Shown: one piece after another, positions 6,715 through 15,652 of the stretch
Position numbering within the stretch: position 1 is the stretch's first letter
Layout of the letters: each line of letters starts with the position of its first letter
Assembly: GCA_022707945.1 (NCBI GenBank)
Contig: JAKIZQ010000010.1
Coordinates: forward strand, 1-17,682
Direction: 5' to 3'
DNA: 17,682 nucleotides
From: Bdellovibrionales bacterium
GTDB taxonomy: Bacteria > Bdellovibrionota > JAFGOL01
Translations under genes and position numbers: made by a program
Notes under the pieces: model-generated
Database searches by the model: none
Seen by the model: the letters and a program-made list of their open reading frames with translations, nothing else
Told to the model about the DNA's origin: nothing

Positions 6715-9700
6715 GTGATAAGAAGAGCTTTACTTTTCAGTGCTATTTTCATCGTGTCTCTAATGGTTGGCGTGTTTATTGTCTTTAACTCTATGGCTCT
6801 AAGAGATTTCGCCAAAAGACTTATTGTTACTCAGTCTTACTACCAGTTTGGCATAAAAGTAGAGGTCAGTGATGTAAGAATATCATATTTTAGACCTGCC
6901 GTTAGGATACAGGGAATTAAACTAATCAAAGAAGATCCCAAGTACAAAGTTAACCTTTCTGCAGAAGAGGCCTCCGTATATTTCAATATAATAAAATTAA
7001 TAAGAGGTAAGGTTGGTATTTCTGGAATCAAACTTGAAAAACCAAACCTGTCTGTTTTTATTGACCTTAATTACGACGATAAAAAGTTAGACATAAATGT
7101 TGCATCCATATTGAAAGAGCTAGATAAAGGAGATCTAAAAAGGGTTATAATAGATGATGGTAATATAGATCTTACTCTTAAAAATGCAGACAAGACAGAG
7201 ATCTTTGACCTTAATGGTTTTAATGTAAATATAAGGAAAGGTATTATATCTGACTTTGTTCTGGAGATGAGTGCTGATTCAGTAAAATTACCGATAGAAC
7301 AAATAAAGTCTTTTGAGTTGAGAGCAGACATAAAGAACAAACAATTAAAGATAAATAAGGCTGATATAACAGTTAGCGGTGGCAAGATATACGCTGGTGG
7401 TACGCTGAGCGATATAACAGATTATAAAAACTCGCTTGTAAATATGTCTTGGAAGACTGAGTTTGATCTTTCGTATCTTAAAGAATATCAAAAATATCTT
7501 AAAGATGATTTCTCTAAAGATGTTGAGTCTGGTTCTTTACTTGCTGGCGGTAAAGCATATGGACAAGTATCAGGTGGTCTTAAGAAGCTATCCCTAGAGG
7601 TATCTGCAGATATCAAAAATATCTTATGGGATGGGATGTTAATACCAAAACTAGTATTAAGGTCTAGTTTTAAGGACGAGAATATATTTATATCCCATTT
7701 GGATGTTTCAGATGGCCAAAAAAGTATATCAATAAATGATACTAAATTGATGCTTGCACCACCTTATTCAGTTATGGGAAAAGGTAGTGTTAATCATATA
7801 GACCTTTCCAGATATCTTGAACTCTTTGATATAAAAAGATGCCTTTCAAAGTTTAATATAAACGGCCCTTTTAGTTTTTCTGGTACATTACGACCAGAAT
7901 TAAAGATAACTGGTGATTTTGATCTTTCTGTTAAAGATTTTTGGGTACTGAAAAAGAAAGGAGTTCCTGCAAATAGAGAGAACAGCATACTAGATTTTAA
8001 AGAGGGACATGTTCTTGGCAAAGTTCATTTTAGCACCAAAGGTGCATATTTTGATAATTTCAAGGCTAAAAGCCAAAATAATATAATGACAGTAAATGGA
8101 TGGATAAAGAATGACTCCACGGTAGATTTAGATGTAAAAGCTTCTGATTTTTCTATGAATACATATGGAAGGATAGAGGACTTGCCTGTACTTGGTAAAG
8201 GTAGTTTTCAAACCAAATTAATAGTTGATGACAACGGTGATTTTAAAACTTTCGGTAATATTGATTTTGAGGATGTAAAACTGCTTGATGGATATCATCT
8301 TGGTACTGTGTCCAGTAAAATAACATATCTTAACGAAGTTTTATCTTTTAGTGACCTTAAAGGTAAAGTTGGTAACTCAAGATATTCAGGGGATATAGAT
8401 CTAGTATTTGGCAAAGACAACGAGGTCAATCTACGTGGTAAGGGTATCGTAAAGGATGCTTATACTGGAGATATATATAAATTATTTGGTTCAAAGGAAA
8501 AACTATTTGGTTCTCCGTCGGCAATAGTTAATGGTGTCGTAAAACTAAGTGGCAGACCATCTTGGGAAGGTATTAAATTAGACTGTAGCATGGATGTTTC
8601 GGATATAGAATTTTTTGCAGAACGTTTTGATAAGGCTAATTTTGATTTTACTTGGGACAAGGGTGAACTCAAGATAGATGATGCTTATATTACTCGAGGA
8701 TCAGGTCGTTTTGACATAGATGGTACAAGAAAGAATGGTGTGCTTTCTTTGGGTCTTAGATCTAACAAAATAGATGTTTCAGACATAATGGTCTTGTCTA
8801 GTAGGGCAGATATAGATGGTGCTTTAACAGTTAAAGGGGATGTGAAACATTTTAACAAAAAATTGTCTGGTAGTTTGAAATTTAATTTTTCTGATCTCTC
8901 AATGGATAGGAATAAATTAAAACCAGTTAACGCAGAACTTATATTTGGAGATACAATAGATCTTAAATTCAATGTTTTTGATGGAGCTGCCACAGGAGAC
9001 CTCGTAGAACAACTTGATGGGACTTATAAACTTAGATCTAACCTAAGATCTTTGGACTTATATCCTTTGGCTGGTATTTTCATGTCGTCAGAAGCTGAAC
9101 CATTTAGTACAGGTATTAACGGACATGTCGATCTTTTGATAGATAAGAATGGCTCTGTAAGATGGGGAAGTTTAGAAATTGATGAATTAAAGCTAAACAG
9201 TGGGTTTTTTAATTTAAGTAATAAAGGAAAAATATCTGCTCAATACAAAAATTCCATTTACTACATAAAAGACACAGAACTACTAATGGATTACGACGGT
9301 GGTATCTGTAAACTTGGTTTTAATAATAATGGGAACAATATATTAATAAAAGGTTGTCTACCCGTTTCTTTATTAAGGGTATTTAAAGAACAAATAACAG
9401 GTGCTAGGGGTAAAATAGACATAGATCTTTCTTATGGCAGTAAATTGAATGGGACGTCTAACTTTAGGGATGTTTCTATCACAACTTATGGACACAAACT
9501 TGGAACCATCAACGCTGTCGGCAAAATGTTGATAGATAATAATGTGCTCAAATTGGGATCTTTTTCTCTTAATGCTGGTGGAGCTAGTGCTTCTTTTAAT
9601 GGAACTATAAATATGGATAAGATGTTCAGCCTTTCTGGCTTATATCCTACTCTGAACGTAGGTGTTAAAATCGACAAGTTATTTTTGGACTACCCAGATG

Positions 9701-10620
9701 GTTTTAGGGGAAGGTGGGAAGGTAATATTGATGTAAAAGGTGAAAAACCACCATACTCAATAACTGGGCTGATGAATGTATATGATGGTACATATAGAAA
9801 GGATATAGAAATAGCAAGGCTAGCTCTATCAAAAGGGAAGAAGATTGATGATACGGTGTTATTTAAAAGGAATAAACCTAATCTACAGTTCGATATAAAG
9901 CTAAAAACAGCTAACGATATTTATGTAAAGAATACTACTATGACAGGAGAAGTTGCTTTTGATCTGGGACTTAAGGGGACCGATGTAGACCCAAAACTAG
10001 TTGGTTCGGTGGATCTTCTTAATGGTAATTTTATATACTTTGATAATACCTTTGAGTTGTTATCAGGAAGAGTTAAATTTAGGGATGATGATGTAGAACC
10101 AATAGTTTATCAACTTGATTCAGAAGCCAAGATAAATAATTATCAGGTTTTCTTGAAAATGGTCAGTGAGAAAGGGGAGCCAAAGTTCAGTGTTAGCTCC
10201 ACCCCTCCTTTAACAGAAGAAAAGATACTTACACTGCTTGCTACAGGGGATGTTCAATCTGATTTTATGGATCAAGGTGGGCTTACTGCAGGGACAGGTG
10301 GTAATATAGTTTCAGAAGGACTTGGGGTTACTGGTTCCATAAAGAAGAACACGGGTGTTGGGATGAAGCTTAAAGCGCCTAAAGATAAGGATTCTACGAT
10401 ACCAGACATAGAATTTCAAAAAGATTTAACTAATGACCTTAAAGTTATTTATGGTAAATCACTTGATGAGAATATCAATAAACAAGAAGTTAATGTACAA
10501 TATGATGTTAATAGGAATGTTCAGCTTAAACTTTTATTTGAAGAGGAAAACAAAGAGAATGCTAGCCAGAATAAACCTTCTAATGCAGGTGTTGATATTA
10601 AGTTTAAGTTTGAGTTCTAG
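6715..10620 (+). CDS. tamB: TamB-like inner-membrane-anchored AsmA/TamB superfamily protein
   Basis: The 1301-residue protein has one N-terminal transmembrane anchor (about residues 3-27) after a short basic start. A very long, beta-rich periplasmic body follows, made of short alternating strands as in TamB (DUF490) and AsmA-like bridge proteins. The C-terminal part (about 870-1301) fits the TamB domain: VDLLNGNFIYFDNTFELLSG, then FRDDDVEPIVYQLDSEAKIN, then PPLTEEKILTLLATGD at 1164-1179. TamB works with an Omp85 partner in outer-membrane protein assembly or anterograde phospholipid transport, and the Omp85 gene is next door. The start is GTG with GGAGAGG at 6701-6707, seven nt upstream. The last 20 codons overlap the Omp85 gene in another frame. 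The C terminus ends in alternating hydrophobics and a final Phe (IKFKFEF). It could be another AsmA-like family member, but the C-terminal domain favours TamB. Confidence 0.88.
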   Translation: MIRRALLFSAIFIVSLMVGVFIVFNSMALRDFAKRLIVTQSYYQFGIKVEVSDVRISYFRPAVRIQGIKLIKEDPKYKVNLSAEEASVYFNIIKLIRGKVGISGIKLEKPNLSVFIDLNYDDKKLDINVASILKELDKGDLKRVIIDDGNIDLTLKNADKTEIFDLNGFNVNIRKGIISDFVLEMSADSVKLPIEQIKSFELRADIKNKQLKINKADITVSGGKIYAGGTLSDITDYKNSLVNMSWKTEFDLSYLKEYQKYLKDDFSKDVESGSLLAGGKAYGQVSGGLKKLSLEVSADIKNILWDGMLIPKLVLRSSFKDENIFISHLDVSDGQKSISINDTKLMLAPPYSVMGKGSVNHIDLSRYLELFDIKRCLSKFNINGPFSFSGTLRPELKITGDFDLSVKDFWVLKKKGVPANRENSILDFKEGHVLGKVHFSTKGAYFDNFKAKSQNNIMTVNGWIKNDSTVDLDVKASDFSMNTYGRIEDLPVLGKGSFQTKLIVDDNGDFKTFGNIDFEDVKLLDGYHLGTVSSKITYLNEVLSFSDLKGKVGNSRYSGDIDLVFGKDNEVNLRGKGIVKDAYTGDIYKLFGSKEKLFGSPSAIVNGVVKLSGRPSWEGIKLDCSMDVSDIEFFAERFDKANFDFTWDKGELKIDDAYITRGSGRFDIDGTRKNGVLSLGLRSNKIDVSDIMVLSSRADIDGALTVKGDVKHFNKKLSGSLKFNFSDLSMDRNKLKPVNAELIFGDTIDLKFNVFDGAATGDLVEQLDGTYKLRSNLRSLDLYPLAGIFMSSEAEPFSTGINGHVDLLIDKNGSVRWGSLEIDELKLNSGFFNLSNKGKISAQYKNSIYYIKDTELLMDYDGGICKLGFNNNGNNILIKGCLPVSLLRVFKEQITGARGKIDIDLSYGSKLNGTSNFRDVSITTYGHKLGTINAVGKMLIDNNVLKLGSFSLNAGGASASFNGTINMDKMFSLSGLYPTLNVGVKIDKLFLDYPDGFRGRWEGNIDVKGEKPPYSITGLMNVYDGTYRKDIEIARLALSKGKKIDDTVLFKRNKPNLQFDIKLKTANDIYVKNTTMTGEVAFDLGLKGTDVDPKLVGSVDLLNGNFIYFDNTFELLSGRVKFRDDDVEPIVYQLDSEAKINNYQVFLKMVSEKGEPKFSVSSTPPLTEEKILTLLATGDVQSDFMDQGGLTAGTGGNIVSEGLGVTGSIKKNTGVGMKLKAPKDKDSTIPDIEFQKDLTNDLKVIYGKSLDENINKQEVNVQYDVNRNVQLKLLFEEENKENASQNKPSNAGVDIKFKFEF
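10559..10620 (+). other. 62 nt two-frame coding overlap between tamB and bamA
   Basis: These bases encode TamB residues 1282-1301 and stop in one frame and, in another, the first 20 or so residues of the Omp85 protein (MLARINLLMQVLILSLSLSS). Both readings look functional: a C-terminal amphipathic strand ending in Phe, and a signal peptide. The overlap probably couples translation of the two genes. Confidence 0.7.
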
Positions 10621-13294
10621 TCTTTTAGCTGCTCCAGATAATTATTTTATAGTAGGGACAAAGTTCAACATTATATCTACCGACGATCGCCTTACGCAAG
10701 ACATGCTGACTAGTGTTTCTGGTATTAAAGATCACCAGAGTTATTCAAAACAAGACATTGATGTCTTATTAAAGAAAGCAGAAGACAAGCTTAGTGTAGA
10801 TATCTCTGATTGGAAACTACTTAAAGATGGGATCTTGGTTGCTGATGTTGCTAAGAAAACTCCTATCAAGAAACTAATATTTGAAGGCAATAAGACGTTT
10901 TCCAGCAGGGCTATCTCTGAACAAATAGGATTTAGGGCTCAAGGATCTTACTGTGAAGATGTTTGTGAGTCACTTAAACAGCGGGTAGAAAAATTCTATT
11001 CTGAACAGGGCTTTTTACATGCGAAATTCGAACTTAAAAAAACAGATAACGATAAAGATGGAGTAGATATAGTAATACTAATACAAGAGGGCGAAGCTTC
11101 TTTAATAGATTCCTTGAATATTGACGTAGAAGGTTTTGAATCTAATGACAAGATATCTAGGGTCCTTGATATAAGAAAAGGCCAAAGAGCTTGTTCTACT
11201 TGCATACAAGAATCTATTAAAAGGGCCAGGACCTATCTTTATAATAAAGGATATTATGCCAGTTCTGTTTACAGGGACTCTGTTCGATTTAGCGCAGACA
11301 TGAAAAACGTACAAGTTAGTATTGGTGTGAAGACTGGGCCAAAGTATAAGATAATTTTTGACGGGAATAATTTTTTTAGATCTCAACGACAATTGAAAGA
11401 TGCGCTAGATATTTCGGATACCATAGTTGTTACTCCAGATTATTATCCCGTACTGGCCAGAAAATTGGAAGACCATTATAAATCTTTTGGTTTTTATGAG
11501 GCAGTAGTGACAGCAGTAGAGTCTTTGGGCCTTGAAGCTGGACAACTATTCTTGACGTTCAGAATATCAGAAGGGAAACAAAGATACATTGGCAGAATAA
11601 AGTACGATCTTAAACGATCCATAGGGAAACATCAGATTGATGAATATCTTAGAGAAAAAAAGGCTGAATTCTTTGAAAAAGGTTTTTTTGTAAAAAAAGA
11701 ATTTGAGCAAATGAAGGAGTTGATAGAAAGATATCTTAATGAAAGGGGATACCTTAGAGCAAAGGTGCTTGGCCTTACATTTGAAAAGGGTAAAGCCAAT
11801 TACGAGAATATAACTTATCAAATAGATCCTGGACAATCTACACTTGTGAGAGAAATAAAGATTGAAGGCAATAATTTTATAAGTACAGACAAGATACTTT
11901 CATCAATGGATATCGTAAAAGGTGAGCCAATAAATATTGATGATCTTAAAAATGGCATTAAATGGATGACTGAATATTATAAGGATAATGGATATGTTGA
12001 TTTTTATTTAGACAGGGATAATCTTTTCTCTTACAGCGAAGATTATCGTTTTGTTGATGTTAATATTTTAATAAAAGAAGGCAGACAACTAAAGATAGGC
12101 AGAATATTTATTGACGGGCTTGTAAAGACAAAAGAGCGAGTAATAAGTAGAGAATTTAGATTTAAAAAAGACGATGTTATCACACCTAAAAAGATACAAG
12201 ATACAGAGAATGCTTTAGCTGGGCTCGGTTTCTTGGGAATAGTGTCTGTAGAAGTTCTGCCTTCTAGCGTATATGGTCAGGGATACAGAGATATCCTTGT
12301 GTCTGTAGAGGAAAAAAAGGCTGGTACTTATGAAATAGGGGCAGGCTATAGAACAGATGAAGGTCTAAAGCTATTTTCTGGTATTAGTTATGGTAATTTA
12401 GGTGGTTGGGGAAGAAGAATATATCTTGATGGTTCTATTTCAAGAAAATTAGACGATAGTTTTAGATTTGCCGAGTATGATGTACTTGCAGGTTATTATG
12501 AACCGTATTTTCTTAATATACCACTGGATCTTAGACTAGCAGTAGAGGCCACAAAAGATGATTATCCAGATTATGGCCAAAAGAAATTAGATACAGCTCT
12601 CTATTTTGAGAAAAAAATAGGTGATCATTCTCTTATATTAAGAAATGCGTTTGAAAGGATAAACATATTTGAGGCAACAAACCCTGCTGATGATGCTTCT
12701 TATTGGAAGTATTCTATAAGACAGAGTTATAGATATGATACTAGAGACTCGATATTTAGTCCTACAAGAGGATTTAACTTCTTGGTATATGGAGAGTGGG
12801 GACATTCTCTTAACACAGCTGTTTCTACCAATTATGCAAAAGTAGAAGAAAGGATGAGTTTTTATGTCCCTCTATTTAGTAAGTTTACACTTATGTCTTC
12901 TTTAGATACTGGTTATGTTAAAGGGCTTGGCGGCGACGACGTTCTTTTGAATGACAGGTTTTCTTTAGGAGGTTTTGATAGTATAAGGGGTTATAGAGAA
13001 GGAATAATAGCAGATCTTACTCCATATCTTAACCATCAACAGTATTATAATTTCAGCATAGAGCTTAGACGACTACTTTTTTGGAATTTTGTTGCAAGTG
13101 TTTTTCACGATATGGGAGCTATATCTTCTGAAGATGCCCAAATACACGGCACCTATTGTTCTGTAGGTGGAGGCATAGGCATAAAGTTTCCTGTGGGTTC
13201 ACTCAGCCTACAGTATGGTTATGTATACAAGAAGGATAAAAGAATACCATTGGACAGAGCAGGAAGGATACATCTTGCAATAGGGACTTTCTAG
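10559..13294 (+). CDS. bamA: Omp85-family outer-membrane assembly protein (BamA-like) with an extended POTRA array
   Basis: I place the start at the ATG at 10559, giving 911 residues, because it opens a signal peptide (MLARINLLMQVLILSLSLSS, cleavage near LLA-APDN). The same frame is open upstream to 10433, but that stretch lies wholly within tamB and gives no export signal. Six POTRA-like units are clear, starting near residues 103, 183, 263, 342, 427 and 511; a seventh, less typical unit fills about 30-102. Canonical BamA has five. The barrel spans about 590-911, with the Omp85 signature GGFDSIRGY at 804-812 and a terminal Phe (AIGTF). C132/C136 and C212/C215 occupy equivalent places in two adjacent POTRA units. 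The role is insertion of beta-barrel proteins into the outer membrane. Proximity to tamB leaves a TamA-like role possible, but the POTRA count is far from TamA's three. Confidence 0.88.
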   Translation: MLARINLLMQVLILSLSLSSSLLAAPDNYFIVGTKFNIISTDDRLTQDMLTSVSGIKDHQSYSKQDIDVLLKKAEDKLSVDISDWKLLKDGILVADVAKKTPIKKLIFEGNKTFSSRAISEQIGFRAQGSYCEDVCESLKQRVEKFYSEQGFLHAKFELKKTDNDKDGVDIVILIQEGEASLIDSLNIDVEGFESNDKISRVLDIRKGQRACSTCIQESIKRARTYLYNKGYYASSVYRDSVRFSADMKNVQVSIGVKTGPKYKIIFDGNNFFRSQRQLKDALDISDTIVVTPDYYPVLARKLEDHYKSFGFYEAVVTAVESLGLEAGQLFLTFRISEGKQRYIGRIKYDLKRSIGKHQIDEYLREKKAEFFEKGFFVKKEFEQMKELIERYLNERGYLRAKVLGLTFEKGKANYENITYQIDPGQSTLVREIKIEGNNFISTDKILSSMDIVKGEPINIDDLKNGIKWMTEYYKDNGYVDFYLDRDNLFSYSEDYRFVDVNILIKEGRQLKIGRIFIDGLVKTKERVISREFRFKKDDVITPKKIQDTENALAGLGFLGIVSVEVLPSSVYGQGYRDILVSVEEKKAGTYEIGAGYRTDEGLKLFSGISYGNLGGWGRRIYLDGSISRKLDDSFRFAEYDVLAGYYEPYFLNIPLDLRLAVEATKDDYPDYGQKKLDTALYFEKKIGDHSLILRNAFERINIFEATNPADDASYWKYSIRQSYRYDTRDSIFSPTRGFNFLVYGEWGHSLNTAVSTNYAKVEERMSFYVPLFSKFTLMSSLDTGYVKGLGGDDVLLNDRFSLGGFDSIRGYREGIIADLTPYLNHQQYYNFSIELRRLLFWNFVASVFHDMGAISSEDAQIHGTYCSVGGGIGIKFPVGSLSLQYGYVYKKDKRIPLDRAGRIHLAIGTF

Positions 13295-13297
13295 TTA

Positions 13298-14311
13298 ATG
13301 AAATTAAGCAAGATAAATATACCAGAAGAACTTATAGCTATGTATCCTTCTAGCGAGAGGGATGCTTGTAAACTTTTGTGTATAGATGTTAAAACTAATT
13401 CAATAGAACATCTCATATTCAAAGATGTTGTAGATCTTTTTTCTAAAAATGATCTTTTGGTTTTTAATGACACTAAAGTTATAAAAGCAAGGTTGTTTGC
13501 TAAAAAATCAAGTGGTGGAAAAGCAGAGCTACTTCTTCTTAAAGAAAAGAATAAAAATGTTTGGGAATGCCTTGTAAAAGGAAAGAACATAAAAAAAGGC
13601 ACAAAACTTTTTCTTGAAACTACAAACATTGAGGTTGAGATAGTAGACGTAAACGAGATTAAATATGAGGTTGAGTTTCCTTCATTCATGAACGTTCATG
13701 ATATTCTAGAGAGTTCCGGTAATATCCCTTTACCACCGTACATAAAAAGACAAGCACAAGATCTTGATAATGAAATGTATCAAACAGTCTTTGCAAAGAA
13801 CAAAGGTTCTGTGGCGGCCCCAACGGCGTCTCTACATTTTACAGAGGCTCTTATAGAAAAGATAAGGGATAAAGGTGTTGATATAGGTTTTTTGACCTTA
13901 CATGTTGGGTATGGGACTTTTAGTCCTGTAAAAGACCCTGATACACATATAATGCATGAGGAATATTTTTCTATTAATAAAGAACTCCACGACAAGATTT
14001 GTGCATGCAAGGCTCGTTCTGGAAAGATATGGGCTGTAGGGACAACTGTAGTTAGGGCATTAGAATCTGCTTTTGACGAGGAACTTAAAATTAAGTTATA
14101 TTCAGGTGGTACTAGACTTTTTATAAGACCACCCTACAGGTTTAAGGTCGTAGACAGATTAATAACCAATTTTCATCATCCTTCAACTAGTCTGATGTAC
14201 CTTGTTTCTGCCTTTGCTGGAGAGGATATTATACATAGTGCATACAAAGAGGCTGTGAGCAGACATTACAAACTCCTTTCTTACGGCGATGCTATGCTTA
14301 TTATCCGCTAG
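13298..14311 (+). CDS. queA: S-adenosylmethionine:tRNA ribosyltransferase-isomerase
   Basis: The 337-residue protein is full length for QueA, which transfers and rearranges the ribosyl part of SAM onto preQ1-modified tRNA to make epoxyqueuosine. Family segments are plain: NDTKVIKARL near residue 54, GKAELLLL, PLPPYIKR, then GSVAAPTASLHFTEALIEK followed closely by TLHVGYGTFSPVK, GTTVVRALES, and NFHHPSTSLMYLVSAFAG near the end. The ATG is four nt after the bamA-like stop; the closest purine-rich element, AGGG at 13282-13285, is 12 nt away, so initiation may depend on coupling. It has no functional tie to its envelope neighbours; such embedding is common for queA. No other queuosine gene is visible in the window. 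Confidence 0.96.
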   Translation: MKLSKINIPEELIAMYPSSERDACKLLCIDVKTNSIEHLIFKDVVDLFSKNDLLVFNDTKVIKARLFAKKSSGGKAELLLLKEKNKNVWECLVKGKNIKKGTKLFLETTNIEVEIVDVNEIKYEVEFPSFMNVHDILESSGNIPLPPYIKRQAQDLDNEMYQTVFAKNKGSVAAPTASLHFTEALIEKIRDKGVDIGFLTLHVGYGTFSPVKDPDTHIMHEEYFSINKELHDKICACKARSGKIWAVGTTVVRALESAFDEELKIKLYSGGTRLFIRPPYRFKVVDRLITNFHHPSTSLMYLVSAFAGEDIIHSAYKEAVSRHYKLLSYGDAMLIIR

Positions 14312-14344
14312 ACTTTTTATTGCTGATAAAATAATCTCTTTAAC
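14312..14344 (+). other. 33 nt intergenic gap before ugd
   Basis: This is the longest non-coding stretch in the window. It is AT-rich and holds no clear Shine-Dalgarno, no hairpin followed by a T run, and no -35/-10 pair with proper spacing. A weak promoter reaching back into the end of queA cannot be excluded. Confidence 0.5.
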
Positions 14345-15652
14345 ATGAACATAGTAGTAATAGGTACTGGATATGTTGGTCTTGTCGCAGGAACTTGTTT
14401 TGCAGAAACAGGCAATGATGTAGTTTGTATAGATATAGACGAAAAGAAACTTGAAAAATTGAGAATAGGGGACCCAATAATATACGAACCGGGTCTTGAA
14501 ACACTGTTAAAGAAGAACATAAGGTCGAGAAGGATACGATTCTCTGGTGAAGCAAAGGACCATGTTCCTGATGCAGACGCTATATTCATGGCTGTTGGTA
14601 CTCCAACTGGTGAGGATGGGTCTGCTGATGTAAGTCATCTTATGTCTGCTGTTGAGAGCGTCGTTCCTTATCTTTCTGGCTATACACTAATAGTTAATAA
14701 ATGTACTGCACCAGTAGGCACGGCCTCTAATATAAAGAAATATATACATGATAATATTAAGAACGGTGCTGAGTTCGATGTTGCCTCAAACCCCGAATTC
14801 CTTAAAGAAGGAGTTGCTGTACAGGATTTTCTTTATCCAGACAGAGTTGTTGTTGGAGTAGATAGCGTTAGAGCAGAAAAGATCCTAAGGGAACTTTATG
14901 AGCCATTTCTAAGAAGTGGTAATCCAATACATGTGATGGATGTAAGATCTGCAGAGCTTACCAAGTACGCCTGTAATAGTTTTTTGGCGACTAAAATATC
15001 TTTTATAAACGATATTTCTGTCCTGTGTGAAAAACTTGGTGCAGATATTAATTCTGTAAGACATGCAATGTCCAGCGACCCAAGAATAGGCAAAACTTTT
15101 CTTTATCCTGGAGTTGGTTATGGTGGCTCTTGTTTCCCAAAAGACGTAAAGGCCATTATTAGTACTGCCAGTGGTGTGGATGAGAACCTTTCAATAGTAA
15201 GAGCGGCGGAGCAGATAAATGATCTTCAGAAAAAGAGATTTGTAGAAAAGGTACTTAAATATTTTAACAATGATGTTAACAAAAAGGTAATTGCAGTTTG
15301 GGGTCTTGCCTTTAAGCCACAAACAGATGATGTTAGGGAAGCGCCTGCTTTGGATATAATATCTGCGCTTGCTAAGAAAGGCGCAATTGTGCACGCTAGT
15401 GATCCTGTTGCCATTGATAATGCAAGGGTATTTATTAAAGAGGAAGTTAAATATTTTACAGACCATATAGAAGCTGTTGATGGTGCAGATGCCCTATTGA
15501 TATTAACAGAATGGAACGAATATAGGACATTTGATCCTAAGAAACTAAAAAAACATTTTAACGGTAAAGTTGTGTTTGACGGAAGGAACATATGGAATCC
15601 TGAGCATATAAAACAATATGGTTATGATTATTTTGGTGTGGGGAGAAAATGA
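14345..15652 (+). CDS. ugd: UDP-glucose 6-dehydrogenase
   Basis: The enzyme oxidises UDP-glucose to UDP-glucuronate with two NAD+. The 435 residues start with the Rossmann motif VVIGTGYVGLVAG (GxGxxG at 7-12). Family landmarks include NKCTAPVGT, ASNPEFLKEG with the substrate-loop Glu, ELTKYACNSFLATKISF with K207 and N211, and the catalytic cysteine C263 in GYGGSCFPKD. GLAFKPQTDDVREAP in the C-terminal domain binds the UDP-sugar. All expected catalytic residues are present and the length is normal. The start is placed at the ATG giving the canonical N terminus, although no Shine-Dalgarno is seen. The stop overlaps the next ATG (ATGA), and the following enzyme uses its product, so the two genes form a two-step pathway. 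Low-GC style is the same as in neighbours. Confidence 0.95.
   Translation: MNIVVIGTGYVGLVAGTCFAETGNDVVCIDIDEKKLEKLRIGDPIIYEPGLETLLKKNIRSRRIRFSGEAKDHVPDADAIFMAVGTPTGEDGSADVSHLMSAVESVVPYLSGYTLIVNKCTAPVGTASNIKKYIHDNIKNGAEFDVASNPEFLKEGVAVQDFLYPDRVVVGVDSVRAEKILRELYEPFLRSGNPIHVMDVRSAELTKYACNSFLATKISFINDISVLCEKLGADINSVRHAMSSDPRIGKTFLYPGVGYGGSCFPKDVKAIISTASGVDENLSIVRAAEQINDLQKKRFVEKVLKYFNNDVNKKVIAVWGLAFKPQTDDVREAPALDIISALAKKGAIVHASDPVAIDNARVFIKEEVKYFTDHIEAVDGADALLILTEWNEYRTFDPKKLKKHFNGKVVFDGRNIWNPEHIKQYGYDYFGVGRK

Noticed and set aside
7071..7385. Minus-strand open frame of 104 residues opposite tamB
   Set aside because: It is a shadow of the repetitive beta-rich coding sequence; no family signature is visible.
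10433..10558. Upstream extension of the bamA-like gene
   Set aside because: The extra 42 residues lie wholly inside tamB, contain no export signal and would bury the clear signal peptide that begins at 10559.
10559..13294. TamA as identity for the Omp85 gene because tamB is adjacent
   Set aside because: TamA has three POTRA units and is far shorter; at least six are visible here. A TamA-like function is not excluded, only the orthology.
13291..13689. Minus-strand open frame of 132 residues opposite queA
   Set aside because: It lies antisense to a well-conserved gene and gives Ser/Phe-rich sequence without domain features; it is a shadow of the coding strand.
14255..14344. Possible promoter before ugd (TATGCT near 14293 with TTACAA upstream)
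   Set aside because: The spacing between these elements is about 21 nt, too long for a normal -35/-10 pair, and AT-rich DNA offers many such chance matches.
15226..15591. Minus-strand open frame of 121 residues opposite ugd
   Set aside because: It is entirely antisense to ugd, with no recognisable motif and no supported start.
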